DNA from: Actinomadura montaniterrae
GTDB lineage: Bacteria > Actinomycetota > Actinomycetes > Streptosporangiales > Streptosporangiaceae
Assembly: GCF_008923365.1 (NCBI RefSeq)
Contig: NZ_WBMR01000011.1
Location: 1 to 64,000 of the forward strand
Length of the DNA stretch: 64,000 nucleotides
Reading direction: 5' to 3'
The stretch's first letter is position 1. The number at the start of each line of letters is the position of its first letter. Below the pieces are notes generated by a model. It made no database searches. It saw only the letters and a program-made list of their open reading frames with translations, and had not been told where the DNA came from. A program made the translations under genes and the position numbers. Shown here piece by piece: positions 19,445 through 27,116 of the stretch.

Positions 19445-20797
19445 GTGACGATAAACAGGATCACCGTAAAAGGCTACAAAGCACTTCAAAATGCGCAATC
19501 GATTGACATCAAAAACCTGACCGTTATTGCCGGTGTGAACAGTTCGGGTAAGTCCAGCGTAGTTCAGCCACTTCTCCTGCTGAAGCAGACGTTGGATGCG
19601 TCTTATGATCCAGGTCCGCTCTTGCTGGATGGCGCGAATGTCAACATCACTGCGATCGAACAAGTGCTATCGCGTGGCCAAACGAGATCTTCTCAAGTCA
19701 AAAGCTTCACATTGGGCCTGGGCTACGAGGAAGGCAAGGTGATTGAACTAAAGTTCGGCAAAAACCCCAAGGGGGATCTAAAAGTTTTGGAGATGAGTCG
19801 AACGCTGCCAAATATAGATAGGAAACTCGTGCTGCGCGAGGGCATGAGCGATAACCAGATTAGAGAAGCGATACCGGGTGCGATACTAGAAAATTATACA
19901 GACATAATTCGAAGGCTCCGGGACCGGACCCGGCAGTTGGCGGTTGTGCGCGATCGGTCTTTCTTGGACATCGGCGTGCGGTTCTCTGATGGCCCGAGTT
20001 CGCGGACTGCCGTGCTTACCAAGCTTTCTAGTATCGTCTATGACGATTTCTCGACGGATTCGATCGAAGCTGAGATATCCAGAATCATTCATTTGCCCGC
20101 TCTAAGGGGTAATCCGGCGCGTACGTATCGAACAGTTGCGGTAGAGGGTCGTTACCCCGGCACGTTTGAAACCTATACGGCCGGTATCATTGCTGCATGG
20201 CAAAATCGCCACGCCAAGAGCAAGTTGGCTACTCTGAAGTCTGATCTCGAAGAAATTGGCTTGACTTGGAAAGTTGAAGCCAAGCAGATTGACGACACTC
20301 AAGTTGAGCTTCTTGTAGGGCGGTTGCCGCGCGCACGCCAGGGAGGAGCTCACGACGTCGTAAACATCGCTGACGTTGGTTTCGGCGTCTCCCAGACTCT
20401 CCCAGTAATTGTGGCCCTCATTGCTGCGTCACCTGGGCAAATAGTGTACCTAGAGCAGCCAGAGATCCATCTTCACCCAAGAGCACAATTTGTGTTCGGT
20501 AATTTGCTTGCGCGTGCAGTATCTCGTGGAGTAAAGGTAATTCTGGAGACGCATAGCTCGCTGCTCATCCGCTCCATCCAGACGAAGATCGCTCAAGGAG
20601 TCTTGTCGCCTCGAGATGTGAGCCTTAACTGGTTCGCGCGAAACCCGACGACCGGTTTTACGGCAGTCACCGCCGCAGAGCTGGAAAATGATGGCTCATT
20701 CGGGGACTGGCCAGAAGATTTCGATGAGGTTTACCTTGAAGCCGAGTCGAAGTATCTGGATGCTGCCACAGAGTACGCGGCCTACGACTATGAGTAA
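19445..20797 (+). CDS. AAA/ABC-type ATPase (AAA_15/AAA_21-DUF3696-like), first gene of a candidate defence pair
   Basis: 450 residues from GTG at 19445. The fold is that of SMC/ABC-like ATPases used in OLD, PARIS and Septu-like defence: Walker A GVNSSGKSS (30-38), a middle helical and beta insert (about 60-300), ABC signature DVGFGVSQ (310-317), Walker B IVYLEQPE (333-340) with H-loop H370 (ILETHSS), and a C-terminal GDWPEDFDEV (420-429) typical of DUF3696-type proteins. It has no TOPRIM or HNH domain, so any nuclease activity must come from its partner. The last eight bases overlap the PIN gene. GC content is far below the surrounding DNA, pointing to recent transfer. Expected role: sensor and switch for the PIN effector (inference). 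Confidence 0.9.
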   Translation: MTINRITVKGYKALQNAQSIDIKNLTVIAGVNSSGKSSVVQPLLLLKQTLDASYDPGPLLLDGANVNITAIEQVLSRGQTRSSQVKSFTLGLGYEEGKVIELKFGKNPKGDLKVLEMSRTLPNIDRKLVLREGMSDNQIREAIPGAILENYTDIIRRLRDRTRQLAVVRDRSFLDIGVRFSDGPSSRTAVLTKLSSIVYDDFSTDSIEAEISRIIHLPALRGNPARTYRTVAVEGRYPGTFETYTAGIIAAWQNRHAKSKLATLKSDLEEIGLTWKVEAKQIDDTQVELLVGRLPRARQGGAHDVVNIADVGFGVSQTLPVIVALIAASPGQIVYLEQPEIHLHPRAQFVFGNLLARAVSRGVKVILETHSSLLIRSIQTKIAQGVLSPRDVSLNWFARNPTTGFTAVTAAELENDGSFGDWPEDFDEVYLEAESKYLDAATEYAAYDYE

Positions 20798-21335
20798 AAT
20801 GTCCCGGAAAATAGTCGTGGACACCTCCATTGCTCGTTCGGCTGGCCTTAAAGAGCATCCGACATCGATTAACTGTCGACAATTTCTAGATACAATGCTC
20901 AGAGTTGGACATAAGGTGGTCATGTCGGCCGAACTCCAAAGAGAGTGGACCAAGCACCAGTCGCTATATGCAACTCGATGGCTTAGTGCAATGCGCCAGA
21001 AGAGAAAGATTGTTATAGTCACAAGCGAAGCAGATTTGCGCAACAAGCTGTTGGAGCTTTTGGAGGAAATGGCGGATGCTGGAAATATCAATCTTAAGCA
21101 AAAGAATGCAATTACAAAAGATCTTCTACTTGTAACGGCCGCCAATAAGGCCGATATGATAGTTGCTTCGTGTGACGACAAAATGAGAGATATGCTTCGA
21201 ATTGTCGCCCCGCAATGCATTGAAGTCTTTGCAATTGTTTGGGTTAATCCAAATTGTATTTCGGATGCTGCTGTTTCGTGGCTGGAATCGGGCGCTCGGA
21301 TAGCGGACCGTCCAAGTCTGGGGCAGGCAGGGTGA
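20790..21335 (+). CDS. PIN-domain nuclease, second gene of the candidate defence pair
   Basis: 181 residues from ATG at 20790, overlapping the ATPase by eight bases; a second ATG at 20799 is possible. The PIN acidic set is visible: D11 (IVVDTSIARS), E48 (MSAELQREW), D111 (AITKDLLLVTAA) and D129/D130 (IVASCDDKM). PIN domains are Mg-dependent RNases as in VapC toxins or, more rarely, DNases. At 181 residues it is longer than a typical VapC (about 130), with an extra C-terminal strand-helix. No VapB-like antitoxin is nearby. The overlapped start argues that ATPase and PIN are made in fixed ratio and act together. GC is low, as in the ATPase. Confidence 0.87.
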   Translation: MSKMSRKIVVDTSIARSAGLKEHPTSINCRQFLDTMLRVGHKVVMSAELQREWTKHQSLYATRWLSAMRQKRKIVIVTSEADLRNKLLELLEEMADAGNINLKQKNAITKDLLLVTAANKADMIVASCDDKMRDMLRIVAPQCIEVFAIVWVNPNCISDAAVSWLESGARIADRPSLGQAG

Positions 21336-21721
21336 CGCGTTATGAAGAAGGCTTTCAATACGTGCTCGACGGCAGACCCACGGATCTGCTGTAGCCGTGC
21401 GGGCTGGCGGTCCAGCGAGAGCGAAGCGGGGGCCTCGCGGCCCCCAGCCCCCCGCGGGCCGGAGGGTACACCCGCGCGAAGCGGTCTGTCGCACCGTCTC
21501 GCCGTTCGCGCGGACGCACCCTCCGGGACGGGCGTGGGTGCTAACGGTGGCGCTGACAGCAGGCTTGGATGATCTTGGACGGGTGTGGACGTACGGGAGG
21601 GCGCGGGGCTGGTCAGGGGACTTGTGGGGACATTCCTGGACAGACCTGATCTTGCTTGTAAACAGACGGCAGGTGGTGGAGCGTGGCTGGCTGCGGAGGT
21701 GGACACGTAGAATCTGCGCGT
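21336..21721. other. Gene-free stretch between PIN and SUKH genes
   Basis: 386 bases without a supported gene. A hairpin GGGGGCC-TCGC-GGCCCCC at 21428-21445 could end the ATPase-PIN transcript. The base composition returns to high GC here, so the transferred low-GC block ends near 21340. TAGAAT at 21708-21713 is a likely -10 for the SUKH gene. Confidence 0.5.
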
Positions 21722-22213
21722 ATGGCCCCGTTCGGAGATGTCAAAGCCTCGTTCTGGGGGACTGGTGACTATGGTGTTCAGCCGCCCTTGATGGCGGGGG
21801 CGATCGATGAGGCCGAGGCCCTCCTTGGGGTGAGGCTTCCCCAGGCTCTGCTTGATCTCCTGAGGGTCCAGAACGGTGGTCTCGTGGCCGATGCTTGGAA
21901 CGCCTTCACGACCGACCAGCCCAACTCTTGGAGTCCCACTCACGTCCCCTTGGCCGACCTGTTCGGGATTGGTCGCCGTGAAGGCACGTTGTCTCTCCTC
22001 GATACGCCGTACTTGGTCCAGGAGTGGGACTTGCCGTCTCCAACTGTTCTCTTGTCAGGTGATGGGCACTACTGGGTAGCGCTGGACTACCGCGCAAGCG
22101 GGCGACAGGGCGAGCCGTCTGTTGCCTGGATCGATGCCGATCTAGAAACCGAACTCTGGCTGGCGGCAGACTTCCGATCGTTCGTCCAGAGACTCGTCCC
22201 CGCCACCGGCTAG
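21722..22213 (+). CDS. SMI1/KNR4 (SUKH) family protein
   Basis: 163 residues. The fold signature is seen in GAIDEAEALLGVRLPQALLD, then LLRVQNGG and the middle part with LLSGDGHYWVALDYR. SUKH proteins are mostly immunity proteins against polymorphic toxins, and some sit in defence islands. No toxin gene is next to it. The ATG at 21722 has no Shine-Dalgarno and lies eight bases after TAGAAT, so a leaderless transcript is likely. It is the last gene inside the island, next to the right arm-like site and attR. Confidence 0.8.
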   Translation: MAPFGDVKASFWGTGDYGVQPPLMAGAIDEAEALLGVRLPQALLDLLRVQNGGLVADAWNAFTTDQPNSWSPTHVPLADLFGIGRREGTLSLLDTPYLVQEWDLPSPTVLLSGDGHYWVALDYRASGRQGEPSVAWIDADLETELWLAADFRSFVQRLVPATG

Positions 22214-22219
22214 CTCGGT

Positions 22220-22242
22220 GTGCCGAATACGGGCCGAAGTTC
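22220..22242 (+). repeat. Candidate integrase arm-type site, right end
   Basis: Matches 16350-16372 in 22 of 23 positions (the second half-site is GGCCGAA rather than GTGCCGAA in the left copy). It lies 44 bases inside attR. Confidence 0.6.
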
Positions 22243-22286
22243 GGAGGCCGGAGAGAAAAGGGGCAGGTCAGACGACTTCGGCGGTG

Positions 22287-22343
22287 GGACTGTAAATCCG
22301 TCGGCTTAGCCTACGCAGGTTCGAACCCTGCACCCGCCACACC
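22287..22343 (+). repeat. attR: right 57-bp direct repeat (tRNA-Tyr 3' fragment)
   Basis: Exact copy of 16198-16254. It lacks the 5' half of the tRNA, so it is not a second tRNA gene. It marks the right end of the island. Confidence 0.95.
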
Positions 22344-22349
22344 CAGCGA

Positions 22350-22386
22350 AACGGCCTCTGACCAGGCACAACGGTCAGAGGCCGTT
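22350..22386. terminator. Hairpin after attR, probably the original tRNA-Tyr terminator
   Basis: AACGGCCTCTGACC at 22350-22363 pairs with GGTCAGAGGCCGTT at 22373-22386, a 14-bp stem. It resembles the hairpin after attL, which suggests that the island carries its own substitute. Confidence 0.75.
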
Positions 22387-22814
22387 CGCATATCCAAGAT
22401 CCCCCGCCTGGAGCGTGAGGCGTGGGCGTCGGCTCACCGGGCGGCCGCGCCGGTCCGCGCATCGCGAGGCCGTCGCCCGTCCCCCCAGTCGCCGGCGGTT
22501 TGTCTTCTGGGCGCGCGCGGAACAGCGCTACCAGGCCGACAGCGAGCCAGGGCACGACGATCAGCGCAGCAAGAGCGAACGGCACGACAGAACGCCTCTC
22601 GTTGGACGACTTCTGCCGCTGGGATCTGTACTACGCCCGCCCCAGGATGGCGCACTACACATGCCAGCGTTGGCCTGAGAGTCACACGTCCGCCGGGGCG
22701 GTGTCAACGGATCGTCAGGTTCGGCCGGCTTCGGAGCTTCGATGGCGAGATCGACCGGGGTCTGCGTGCGGGATTATGTCGATCATTGGCTCGGCGGGGT
22801 GGTGCGGAGAAGAG
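22387..22814. other. Stretch right of the island without a firm gene
   Basis: A minus-strand frame from GTG at 22585 reads VPFALAALIVVPWLAVGLVA, a single possible membrane segment, then low-complexity Pro/Gly. It continues through the terminator and attR to 22268, so it is doubtful as a gene. Nothing else is supported on either strand. Confidence 0.4.
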
Positions 22815-23549
22815 ATGCTTGATTATGAGAAGGAAGCGGTTTGTTACGACCGCACTCGTGGGGGTGAGCCGCGGGCGGCGGCTGCGGCGGAGGCTGTGCT
22901 GGGGCTGATTCCGGGTGGTGCGGAGGTCGTGGTTGATGTGGGGTGCGGGACGGGGATCGTCACGGCGCGGCTTCGGGGGGACGGGCGGAGGGTGGTGGGG
23001 GTTGACAGGGCTGCGGGCATGCTTGGGTTCGCCGTCCGGCGGCTGGGGGCGGGGAATGCCGTTCTTGCGGACGCTGGTTGCTTGCCGTTCGCGGACGGGT
23101 CCTGTGACGTGGTGGTGACTGTGTGGTTGCTTCATCTGGTCGGGTGTGAGGAAGCCGATCGGATTCTCGCCGAATGTGCTCGGGTTCTGAGGCCGGGTGG
23201 GGGTCTGGTCAGCACGGTCGACAAGGATCTGGCCTTTTTCGAGACCGGCAGTGATGTGACGGAAGTGATCGCTCGGCATATCTCGATTAGGGGGACGGTG
23301 CGGCCTGACGGGGCCGGGCGGATCGGCGATGTCCTGGCTGGGTTGGACATGATGCCGGCGGGCGAAGGATCGTTCAGGGGCGCAGGACAGGGGCGTAGCC
23401 CTTTGGTTTGGCGTGACAAGGTAGGGCGTCTGCCGTGGGGTGTGGACGACGTCGAATCGGTTCGGGTGGGGTTGGCGGCCTTGCCTGACCAGGAGGTTCC
23501 CCGCCCCGATCCGGTTTATCGGATCAGGGCTTTCGTCAAGCGCCGCTGA
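22815..23549 (+). CDS. Class I SAM-dependent methyltransferase
   Basis: 244 residues. The SAM-binding motif I is VVDVGCGTGIVTARL (around residues 40-55), followed by the acidic end of strand 2 (VVGVDRAAGM) and motif IV region CDVVVTVWLLHL. UbiE/Methyltransf_11 type; substrate unknown. The ATG at 22815 has GGAG at 22806-22809. Base composition here shows more GTT and GGG codons than the core genes, and its position next to an insertion hot spot suggests accessory DNA. Confidence 0.85.
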   Translation: MLDYEKEAVCYDRTRGGEPRAAAAAEAVLGLIPGGAEVVVDVGCGTGIVTARLRGDGRRVVGVDRAAGMLGFAVRRLGAGNAVLADAGCLPFADGSCDVVVTVWLLHLVGCEEADRILAECARVLRPGGGLVSTVDKDLAFFETGSDVTEVIARHISIRGTVRPDGAGRIGDVLAGLDMMPAGEGSFRGAGQGRSPLVWRDKVGRLPWGVDDVESVRVGLAALPDQEVPRPDPVYRIRAFVKRR

Positions 23550-23695
23550 GGCGGTGTATCGCGGGCGTATGGAAAAGCGGATACGCCGTCGCAACGGGCG
23601 TCTGGCTTCAGTGAAGGTATGGATCAGAGGCCATCACGTCGTACGCGCAGGCGGTTTCTCGCCGAGGCGGGTCCTGGTCACGGGCCTTCTCTTCG

Positions 23696-24229
23696 GTGGC
23701 AGTCGTGACGGTCAAGGTGCGCGTTCTTGCGTTTGTCACTCGGGTCGTCGCGGTGATGCTGGTGCCGGTCGCGTTCTGTCGCGGGCCGGGGCGTGCTCGT
23801 TTTCTCGCGTGCCAATGGGCGTTGAGCCTGCGCTTTCCCGCTGAGGATCTTCGCGGGCTGGCGCCGGAGACGCTGGCGGCGTTCACGCATGCGCGGGCCG
23901 AGGCGTTCTGGCGGGACGGGCAGCTGATCGGCCTCACCTCGGGGTACCGGGACGCGAGGGAGCAGTACCGGATCTTCGCCGAGGAGGTGTGGCGGACCGG
24001 GTCGGTCGCGGCGGCGCGGCGCCGGGTGCTGCCGCCGGAGGAGTCCAGTCACGTGCGGGGGTTCGGGCTCGACGTCCGGCCGACCGAGGGCGCGCGGTGG
24101 CTCGAACGGCACGGGTGGCGGTACGGGCTCTACCGCGTCTACGACAACGAGTGGTGGCACTTCGAGTACCGGACGGCGGCGCCGATCCGGCTGCCGCACC
24201 CGGACGCCGCGCCGCGGAGTCGGCCGTGA
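23696..24229 (+). CDS. VanY-like D-alanyl-D-alanine carboxypeptidase (peptidase M15)
   Basis: 177 residues from GTG at 23696 (GTG at 23705 is also possible). An N-terminal hydrophobic segment (VLAFVTRVVAVMLVPVAF) acts as signal or anchor. The zinc motif SSHVRGFGLDV supplies the first His and Asp, and NEWWHFEY supplies the second His. LTSGYRDAREQY is the usual preceding strand. It is expected to trim the terminal D-Ala of peptidoglycan side chains outside the membrane. A catalytic-domain-only version: no extra cell-wall binding module is seen. Confidence 0.87.
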   Translation: MAVVTVKVRVLAFVTRVVAVMLVPVAFCRGPGRARFLACQWALSLRFPAEDLRGLAPETLAAFTHARAEAFWRDGQLIGLTSGYRDAREQYRIFAEEVWRTGSVAAARRRVLPPEESSHVRGFGLDVRPTEGARWLERHGWRYGLYRVYDNEWWHFEYRTAAPIRLPHPDAAPRSRP

Positions 24230-24278
24230 ACGGGCCGACGTTGCGGACTGGGGCATCTTCTCCGCGCTGATCAAGCAC

Positions 24279-24365
24279 ATGCGGAAGGCGATCATCTACT
24301 TGCCGGCGATCTCGATGATGCTGTACGTCGCGGCCTGCCTGGTGCTGACCGGGATGCTGCCTTAG
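24279..24365 (+). CDS. Possible tiny membrane peptide or gene remnant
   Basis: From ATG at 24279, 28 residues MRKAIIYLPAISMMLYVAAC plus LVLTGMLP, one clear membrane helix, ending TAG at 24363. The same frame reads protein-like further upstream (ADWGIFSALIKH) without a start, so it may be the tail of a lost membrane protein rather than a gene. Confidence 0.3.
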   Translation: MRKAIIYLPAISMMLYVAACLVLTGMLP

Positions 24366-24460
24366 GAGCAGCTGGTCGACGCCGCTGCCGTCCCGGGCTC
24401 GGGTGATTTGCGTCACCTCTGTTCCGGTTGTGCGGCGTGTCAGTTTGCATACGTCCGCGA

Positions 24461-24480
24461 TATGCGGGGCCGCATAGCCT
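24461..24480 (+). promoter_or_regulatory. Promoter and palindrome of the response-regulator gene
   Basis: TATGCGG-GG-CCGCATA at 24461-24476 is a perfect inverted repeat. TAGCCT at 24475-24480 is a -10-like hexamer ending six bases before the GTG at 24487. A further GCATA half-site lies at 24447-24451, opposite to TATGC at 24461. The site would suit autoregulation by the response regulator (inference). Confidence 0.6.
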
Positions 24481-24486
24481 TGAGGC

Positions 24487-25170
24487 GTGCGTGTGCTGAT
24501 CGTGGAAGACGAGCCCTACCTGGCCGAGGCCGTCCGGGACGGTCTCCGGCTGGAGGCGATCGCCGCCGACATCGCCGGCGACGGCGACTCCGCCCTGGAG
24601 ATGCTCGCCGTGAACTCCTACGACCTGGCGGTCCTGGACCGCGACATCCCCGGTCCGTCCGGCGACGAGATCGCGCGGCGGATCGTCGCGTCCGGCAGCG
24701 GCCTGCCGATCCTCATGCTCACCGCGGCCGACCGGATCGACGACAAGGCCTCGGGGTTCGAGCTCGGCGCCGACGACTACCTCACCAAGCCGTTCGAGCT
24801 GAGGGAACTGGTCATGCGGCTGCGGGCGCTGGACCGCAGGCGCGGGCGCGCACGGCCACCGGTCAGCGAGATCGCGGGCCTGCGGGTGGACCCGTTCCGC
24901 CGGGAGGTCTACCGGGACGGGCGCTACGTCGCGCTCACCCGCAAGCAGTTCGCCGTGCTCGACGTCCTCGTCGCCGCCGAAGGCGGGGTCGTCAGCGCCG
25001 AAGAGCTGCTGGAACGGGCCTGGGACGCCAACGCCGACCCGTTCACCAACGCCGTCCGCATCACCGTCTCCGCGCTGCGCAAACGGCTCGGCGAGCCCTG
25101 GTTGATCGCCACGGTGCCGGGCGTCGGCTACCGGATCGACACGACGCAGCCCGGCGGCGCACATGCGTAG
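24487..25170 (+). CDS. OmpR/PhoB-type response regulator
   Basis: 227 residues. Receiver domain 1-115 with acidic pocket EDE (7-9), phospho-acceptor D51 (AVLDRDIPG) and LTKPF. DNA-binding winged helix 125-222 with LTRKQFAVLDVL and the final GVGYRID. The GTG start is probably leaderless. It overlaps the sensor kinase by eight bases and forms a two-component pair with it. Target genes cannot be told; the VanY-like gene just upstream is a possible candidate. Confidence 0.92.
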   Translation: MRVLIVEDEPYLAEAVRDGLRLEAIAADIAGDGDSALEMLAVNSYDLAVLDRDIPGPSGDEIARRIVASGSGLPILMLTAADRIDDKASGFELGADDYLTKPFELRELVMRLRALDRRRGRARPPVSEIAGLRVDPFRREVYRDGRYVALTRKQFAVLDVLVAAEGGVVSAEELLERAWDANADPFTNAVRITVSALRKRLGEPWLIATVPGVGYRIDTTQPGGAHA

Positions 25171-26437
25171 GCGTCCAGGGCTGAGCGCGCGGCTGAAGCT
25201 CACCATCAGCTACGCCGGGGTGATCGTCTTCTCCGGCGCCCTCCTGCTCGCCGTGGTGTGGGTGTTCCTGCTGCGCTACGTACCCGACCAGGTGATCACG
25301 CCAGGGCCGGGGTTCTTCCGGCAGCGGGGGCCGGGCCCGCCGTTCATCCCGAACCGCTCCGACCTCTGGCGCGCCTTCGCCCCCCGCGCCACCCAGGCGC
25401 TGGGCTTCCTCCTGCTGTTCGGGCTCGTGGGCGGATGGCTCCTCGCCGGACGGATGCTCGCGCCGCTGACCCGCATCGCGGACGCGGCGCGGCTGGCCGC
25501 GGACGGATCGCTGTCCCACCGGATCCGCCTGGAAGGCCCGCGCGACGAGTTCCGCGAGCTCGCCGACGTGTTCGACACCATGCTCGAACGGCTCGAATCG
25601 CACATCACCGAGCAGCAGCGGTTCGCCGCGAACGCCTCCCACGAGCTGCGCACCCCTCTGGCGATCTCGCAGACGCTCCTCGACGTCGCCAGCAACGACC
25701 CCGCGTGGGACCGGGGCGAACTCCTCGAACGCCTGCAGACCGTCAACACGCGCGCGATCAACCTCACCGAGGCCCTCCTGCTGCTCAGCCGCAGCGACCG
25801 CAGGAGCTTCACGCGCGAGCCCGTCGACCTGTCCCTCGTCGCGGAGGAGGCCGCCGAGACGCTGCTGCCCCTCGCCGAGAAGCGGCGGATCACGCTGGAG
25901 GTCACCGGCGAGAGGGCCCAGACGGCCGGCTCGGCGGAGCTGATCCTGCGGATGGTGACGAACCTCGTCCAGAACGCGATCGTCCACAACCTCCCCGCAG
26001 GCGGGACCGTGACCGTCCACACGGCATCGCAGGACGACGCGAGCGTCCTGCGGGTCGAGAACACGGGCCATCCGCTCCCCTGGGACCTCGTGCCGACGCT
26101 CACCGAACCCTTCCAGCGCGGGACGCGGCGCATCCGCACCGACGAGCACGCCGGCGTCGGCCTCGGGTTGGCGATCGTGCACAGCATCGTCCGGGCCCAC
26201 GACGGCACCCTGGACCTCGCGCCCCGTCCCGCCGGCGGTCTCGTCGCCACGATCCGGCTGCCCAGGATGCGCCAGGACCCGCCCCCGGCCGGACCCCACC
26301 AGACGGCGGACGAACCGTCACCGGCGGCGGTCGTGGAAGGCGCGCATGAACCGCTGCGGTTCACCGGTGGCGAACGCTTCGCCGAAGGCGGTGACGCTTT
26401 CGTCCATGGCCTGGGACAGAGGGACGTCCTCCCATGA
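25163..26437 (+). CDS. Sensor histidine kinase
   Basis: 424 residues. TM1 about 13-38, a short outer loop rich in Pro/Gly, TM2 about 78-95, HAMP 96-150, dimerisation helix with H160 (NASHELRTPLA), N box (NLVQNAIVHN), and G box ([13 protein letters not shown]). The kinase fold ends near residue 375. The last 50 residues read PPPAGPHQTADEPSP onward and lie antisense to the crotonase gene for 120 bases, so this tail is probably unstructured. Partner of the overlapping response regulator. Confidence 0.92.
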   Translation: MRRRPGLSARLKLTISYAGVIVFSGALLLAVVWVFLLRYVPDQVITPGPGFFRQRGPGPPFIPNRSDLWRAFAPRATQALGFLLLFGLVGGWLLAGRMLAPLTRIADAARLAADGSLSHRIRLEGPRDEFRELADVFDTMLERLESHITEQQRFAANASHELRTPLAISQTLLDVASNDPAWDRGELLERLQTVNTRAINLTEALLLLSRSDRRSFTREPVDLSLVAEEAAETLLPLAEKRRITLEVTGERAQTAGSAELILRMVTNLVQNAIVHNLPAGGTVTVHTASQDDASVLRVENTGHPLPWDLVPTLTEPFQRGTRRIRTDEHAGVGLGLAIVHSIVRAHDGTLDLAPRPAGGLVATIRLPRMRQDPPPAGPHQTADEPSPAAVVEGAHEPLRFTGGERFAEGGDAFVHGLGQRDVLP

Positions 26438-27112
26438 GCGCAGGAGACGCTTCTGCTGCCGGACGGCCTCCGGGCCGAGCGCGGCCAACCCGCGGGCGGC
26501 GCCGTCCACGGCCGCGTCGAGTTCCCCGGGCTCGGCCAGTTTCTGGATGAGCCCCCAGTCCAGTGCGGTGGCGGCGTCGACGTCCTCGCCGGTCAGCAGC
26601 AGCCAGGTGGCGCGCGAGGCGCCGATGAGCCGGGGAAGCAGCGCCGCGTGGATCACCGAGGGGATGCCGAGCCTCACCTCCGGCATCCCGTAGCGGGAGC
26701 CCGCGCCGCCGATGCGCAGGTCGCAGGACAGCGCGACCTCCAGACCGCCGCCGAGGCACCAGCCCGCGAGCCTGGCGATGACCGGGGCGGGGAAGTCCCG
26801 GAGGTCGTCGCACAGCGCGCGCAGCCGGCTGATGAACGCGCGGCCGGACGCGCCGTCGAGGCCGGCCATCTCGTCGATGTCGGCGCCCGCGATGAACGCC
26901 TTCTCCCCGCTGCCGCGCATGACCAGCACCCTGACGCCGGCGCGGGCGCGCAGGCCGGCGAGGGCCCGGCGGAGGTCCTCGATCACGGGCGTGGAGAGGA
27001 CGTTCAGAGATCGGGCGTTCGTGATGGTGAGGGTGGCGATGCCCTGATCGTCCACCTGTACGCGGGCGTGGCCGGGCTCTCCGCCGTGGCCGGGATCTGC
27101 GGGACGGGTCAT
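26318..27112 (-). CDS. Enoyl-CoA hydratase/isomerase family protein (crotonase)
   Basis: 264 residues. The oxyanion-hole motif is present as AFIAGADIDEM. Both catalytic Glu positions of enoyl-CoA hydratases are kept: CLGGGLEVALSCD and YGMPEVRLG. Hydratase activity on a fatty acyl- or other enoyl-CoA is therefore plausible, but the exact substrate is open. It starts four bases after the PPOX gene stop, so the two form an operon. Its 3' end overlaps the histidine kinase on the other strand by 120 bases. Confidence 0.88.
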   Translation of the reverse strand: MTRPADPGHGGEPGHARVQVDDQGIATLTITNARSLNVLSTPVIEDLRRALAGLRARAGVRVLVMRGSGEKAFIAGADIDEMAGLDGASGRAFISRLRALCDDLRDFPAPVIARLAGWCLGGGLEVALSCDLRIGGAGSRYGMPEVRLGIPSVIHAALLPRLIGASRATWLLLTGEDVDAATALDWGLIQKLAEPGELDAAVDGAARGLAALGPEAVRQQKRLLRSWEDVPLSQAMDESVTAFGEAFATGEPQRFMRAFHDRRR

Positions 27113-27116
27113 GGTC

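Larger units (their letters stand above)
16198..22343. mobile_element. tRNA-Tyr-integrated genomic island, partly degraded, carrying an ATPase-PIN module
   Basis: The 6.1 kb segment is bounded by two identical 57-bp direct repeats (16198-16254 and 22287-22343); the left copy is the 3' end of tRNA-Tyr. Next to the left copy lies a tyrosine recombinase, and inside both ends there are matching 23-bp integrase arm-like sites. The cargo is an XRE remnant, one small and one broken gene, an AAA ATPase, a PIN nuclease and a SUKH protein. No excisionase, replication or transfer gene is visible. The integrase and XRE genes appear to have lost DNA between them, so the island is probably no longer mobile by itself. 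Confidence 0.9.

Noticed and set aside
20790..21335. VapC toxin of a VapBC pair
   Set aside because: No small antitoxin gene precedes it; it overlaps the ATPase gene and is longer than usual VapC proteins.
22287..22343. Second tRNA-Tyr gene
   Set aside because: Only the 3' part is present; the acceptor 5' strand and D arm are missing. It is the attR copy.
22268..22585. Small minus-strand membrane protein gene right of the island
   Set aside because: Only the first 20 residues look like a membrane helix; the frame then runs through a terminator and the att repeat.
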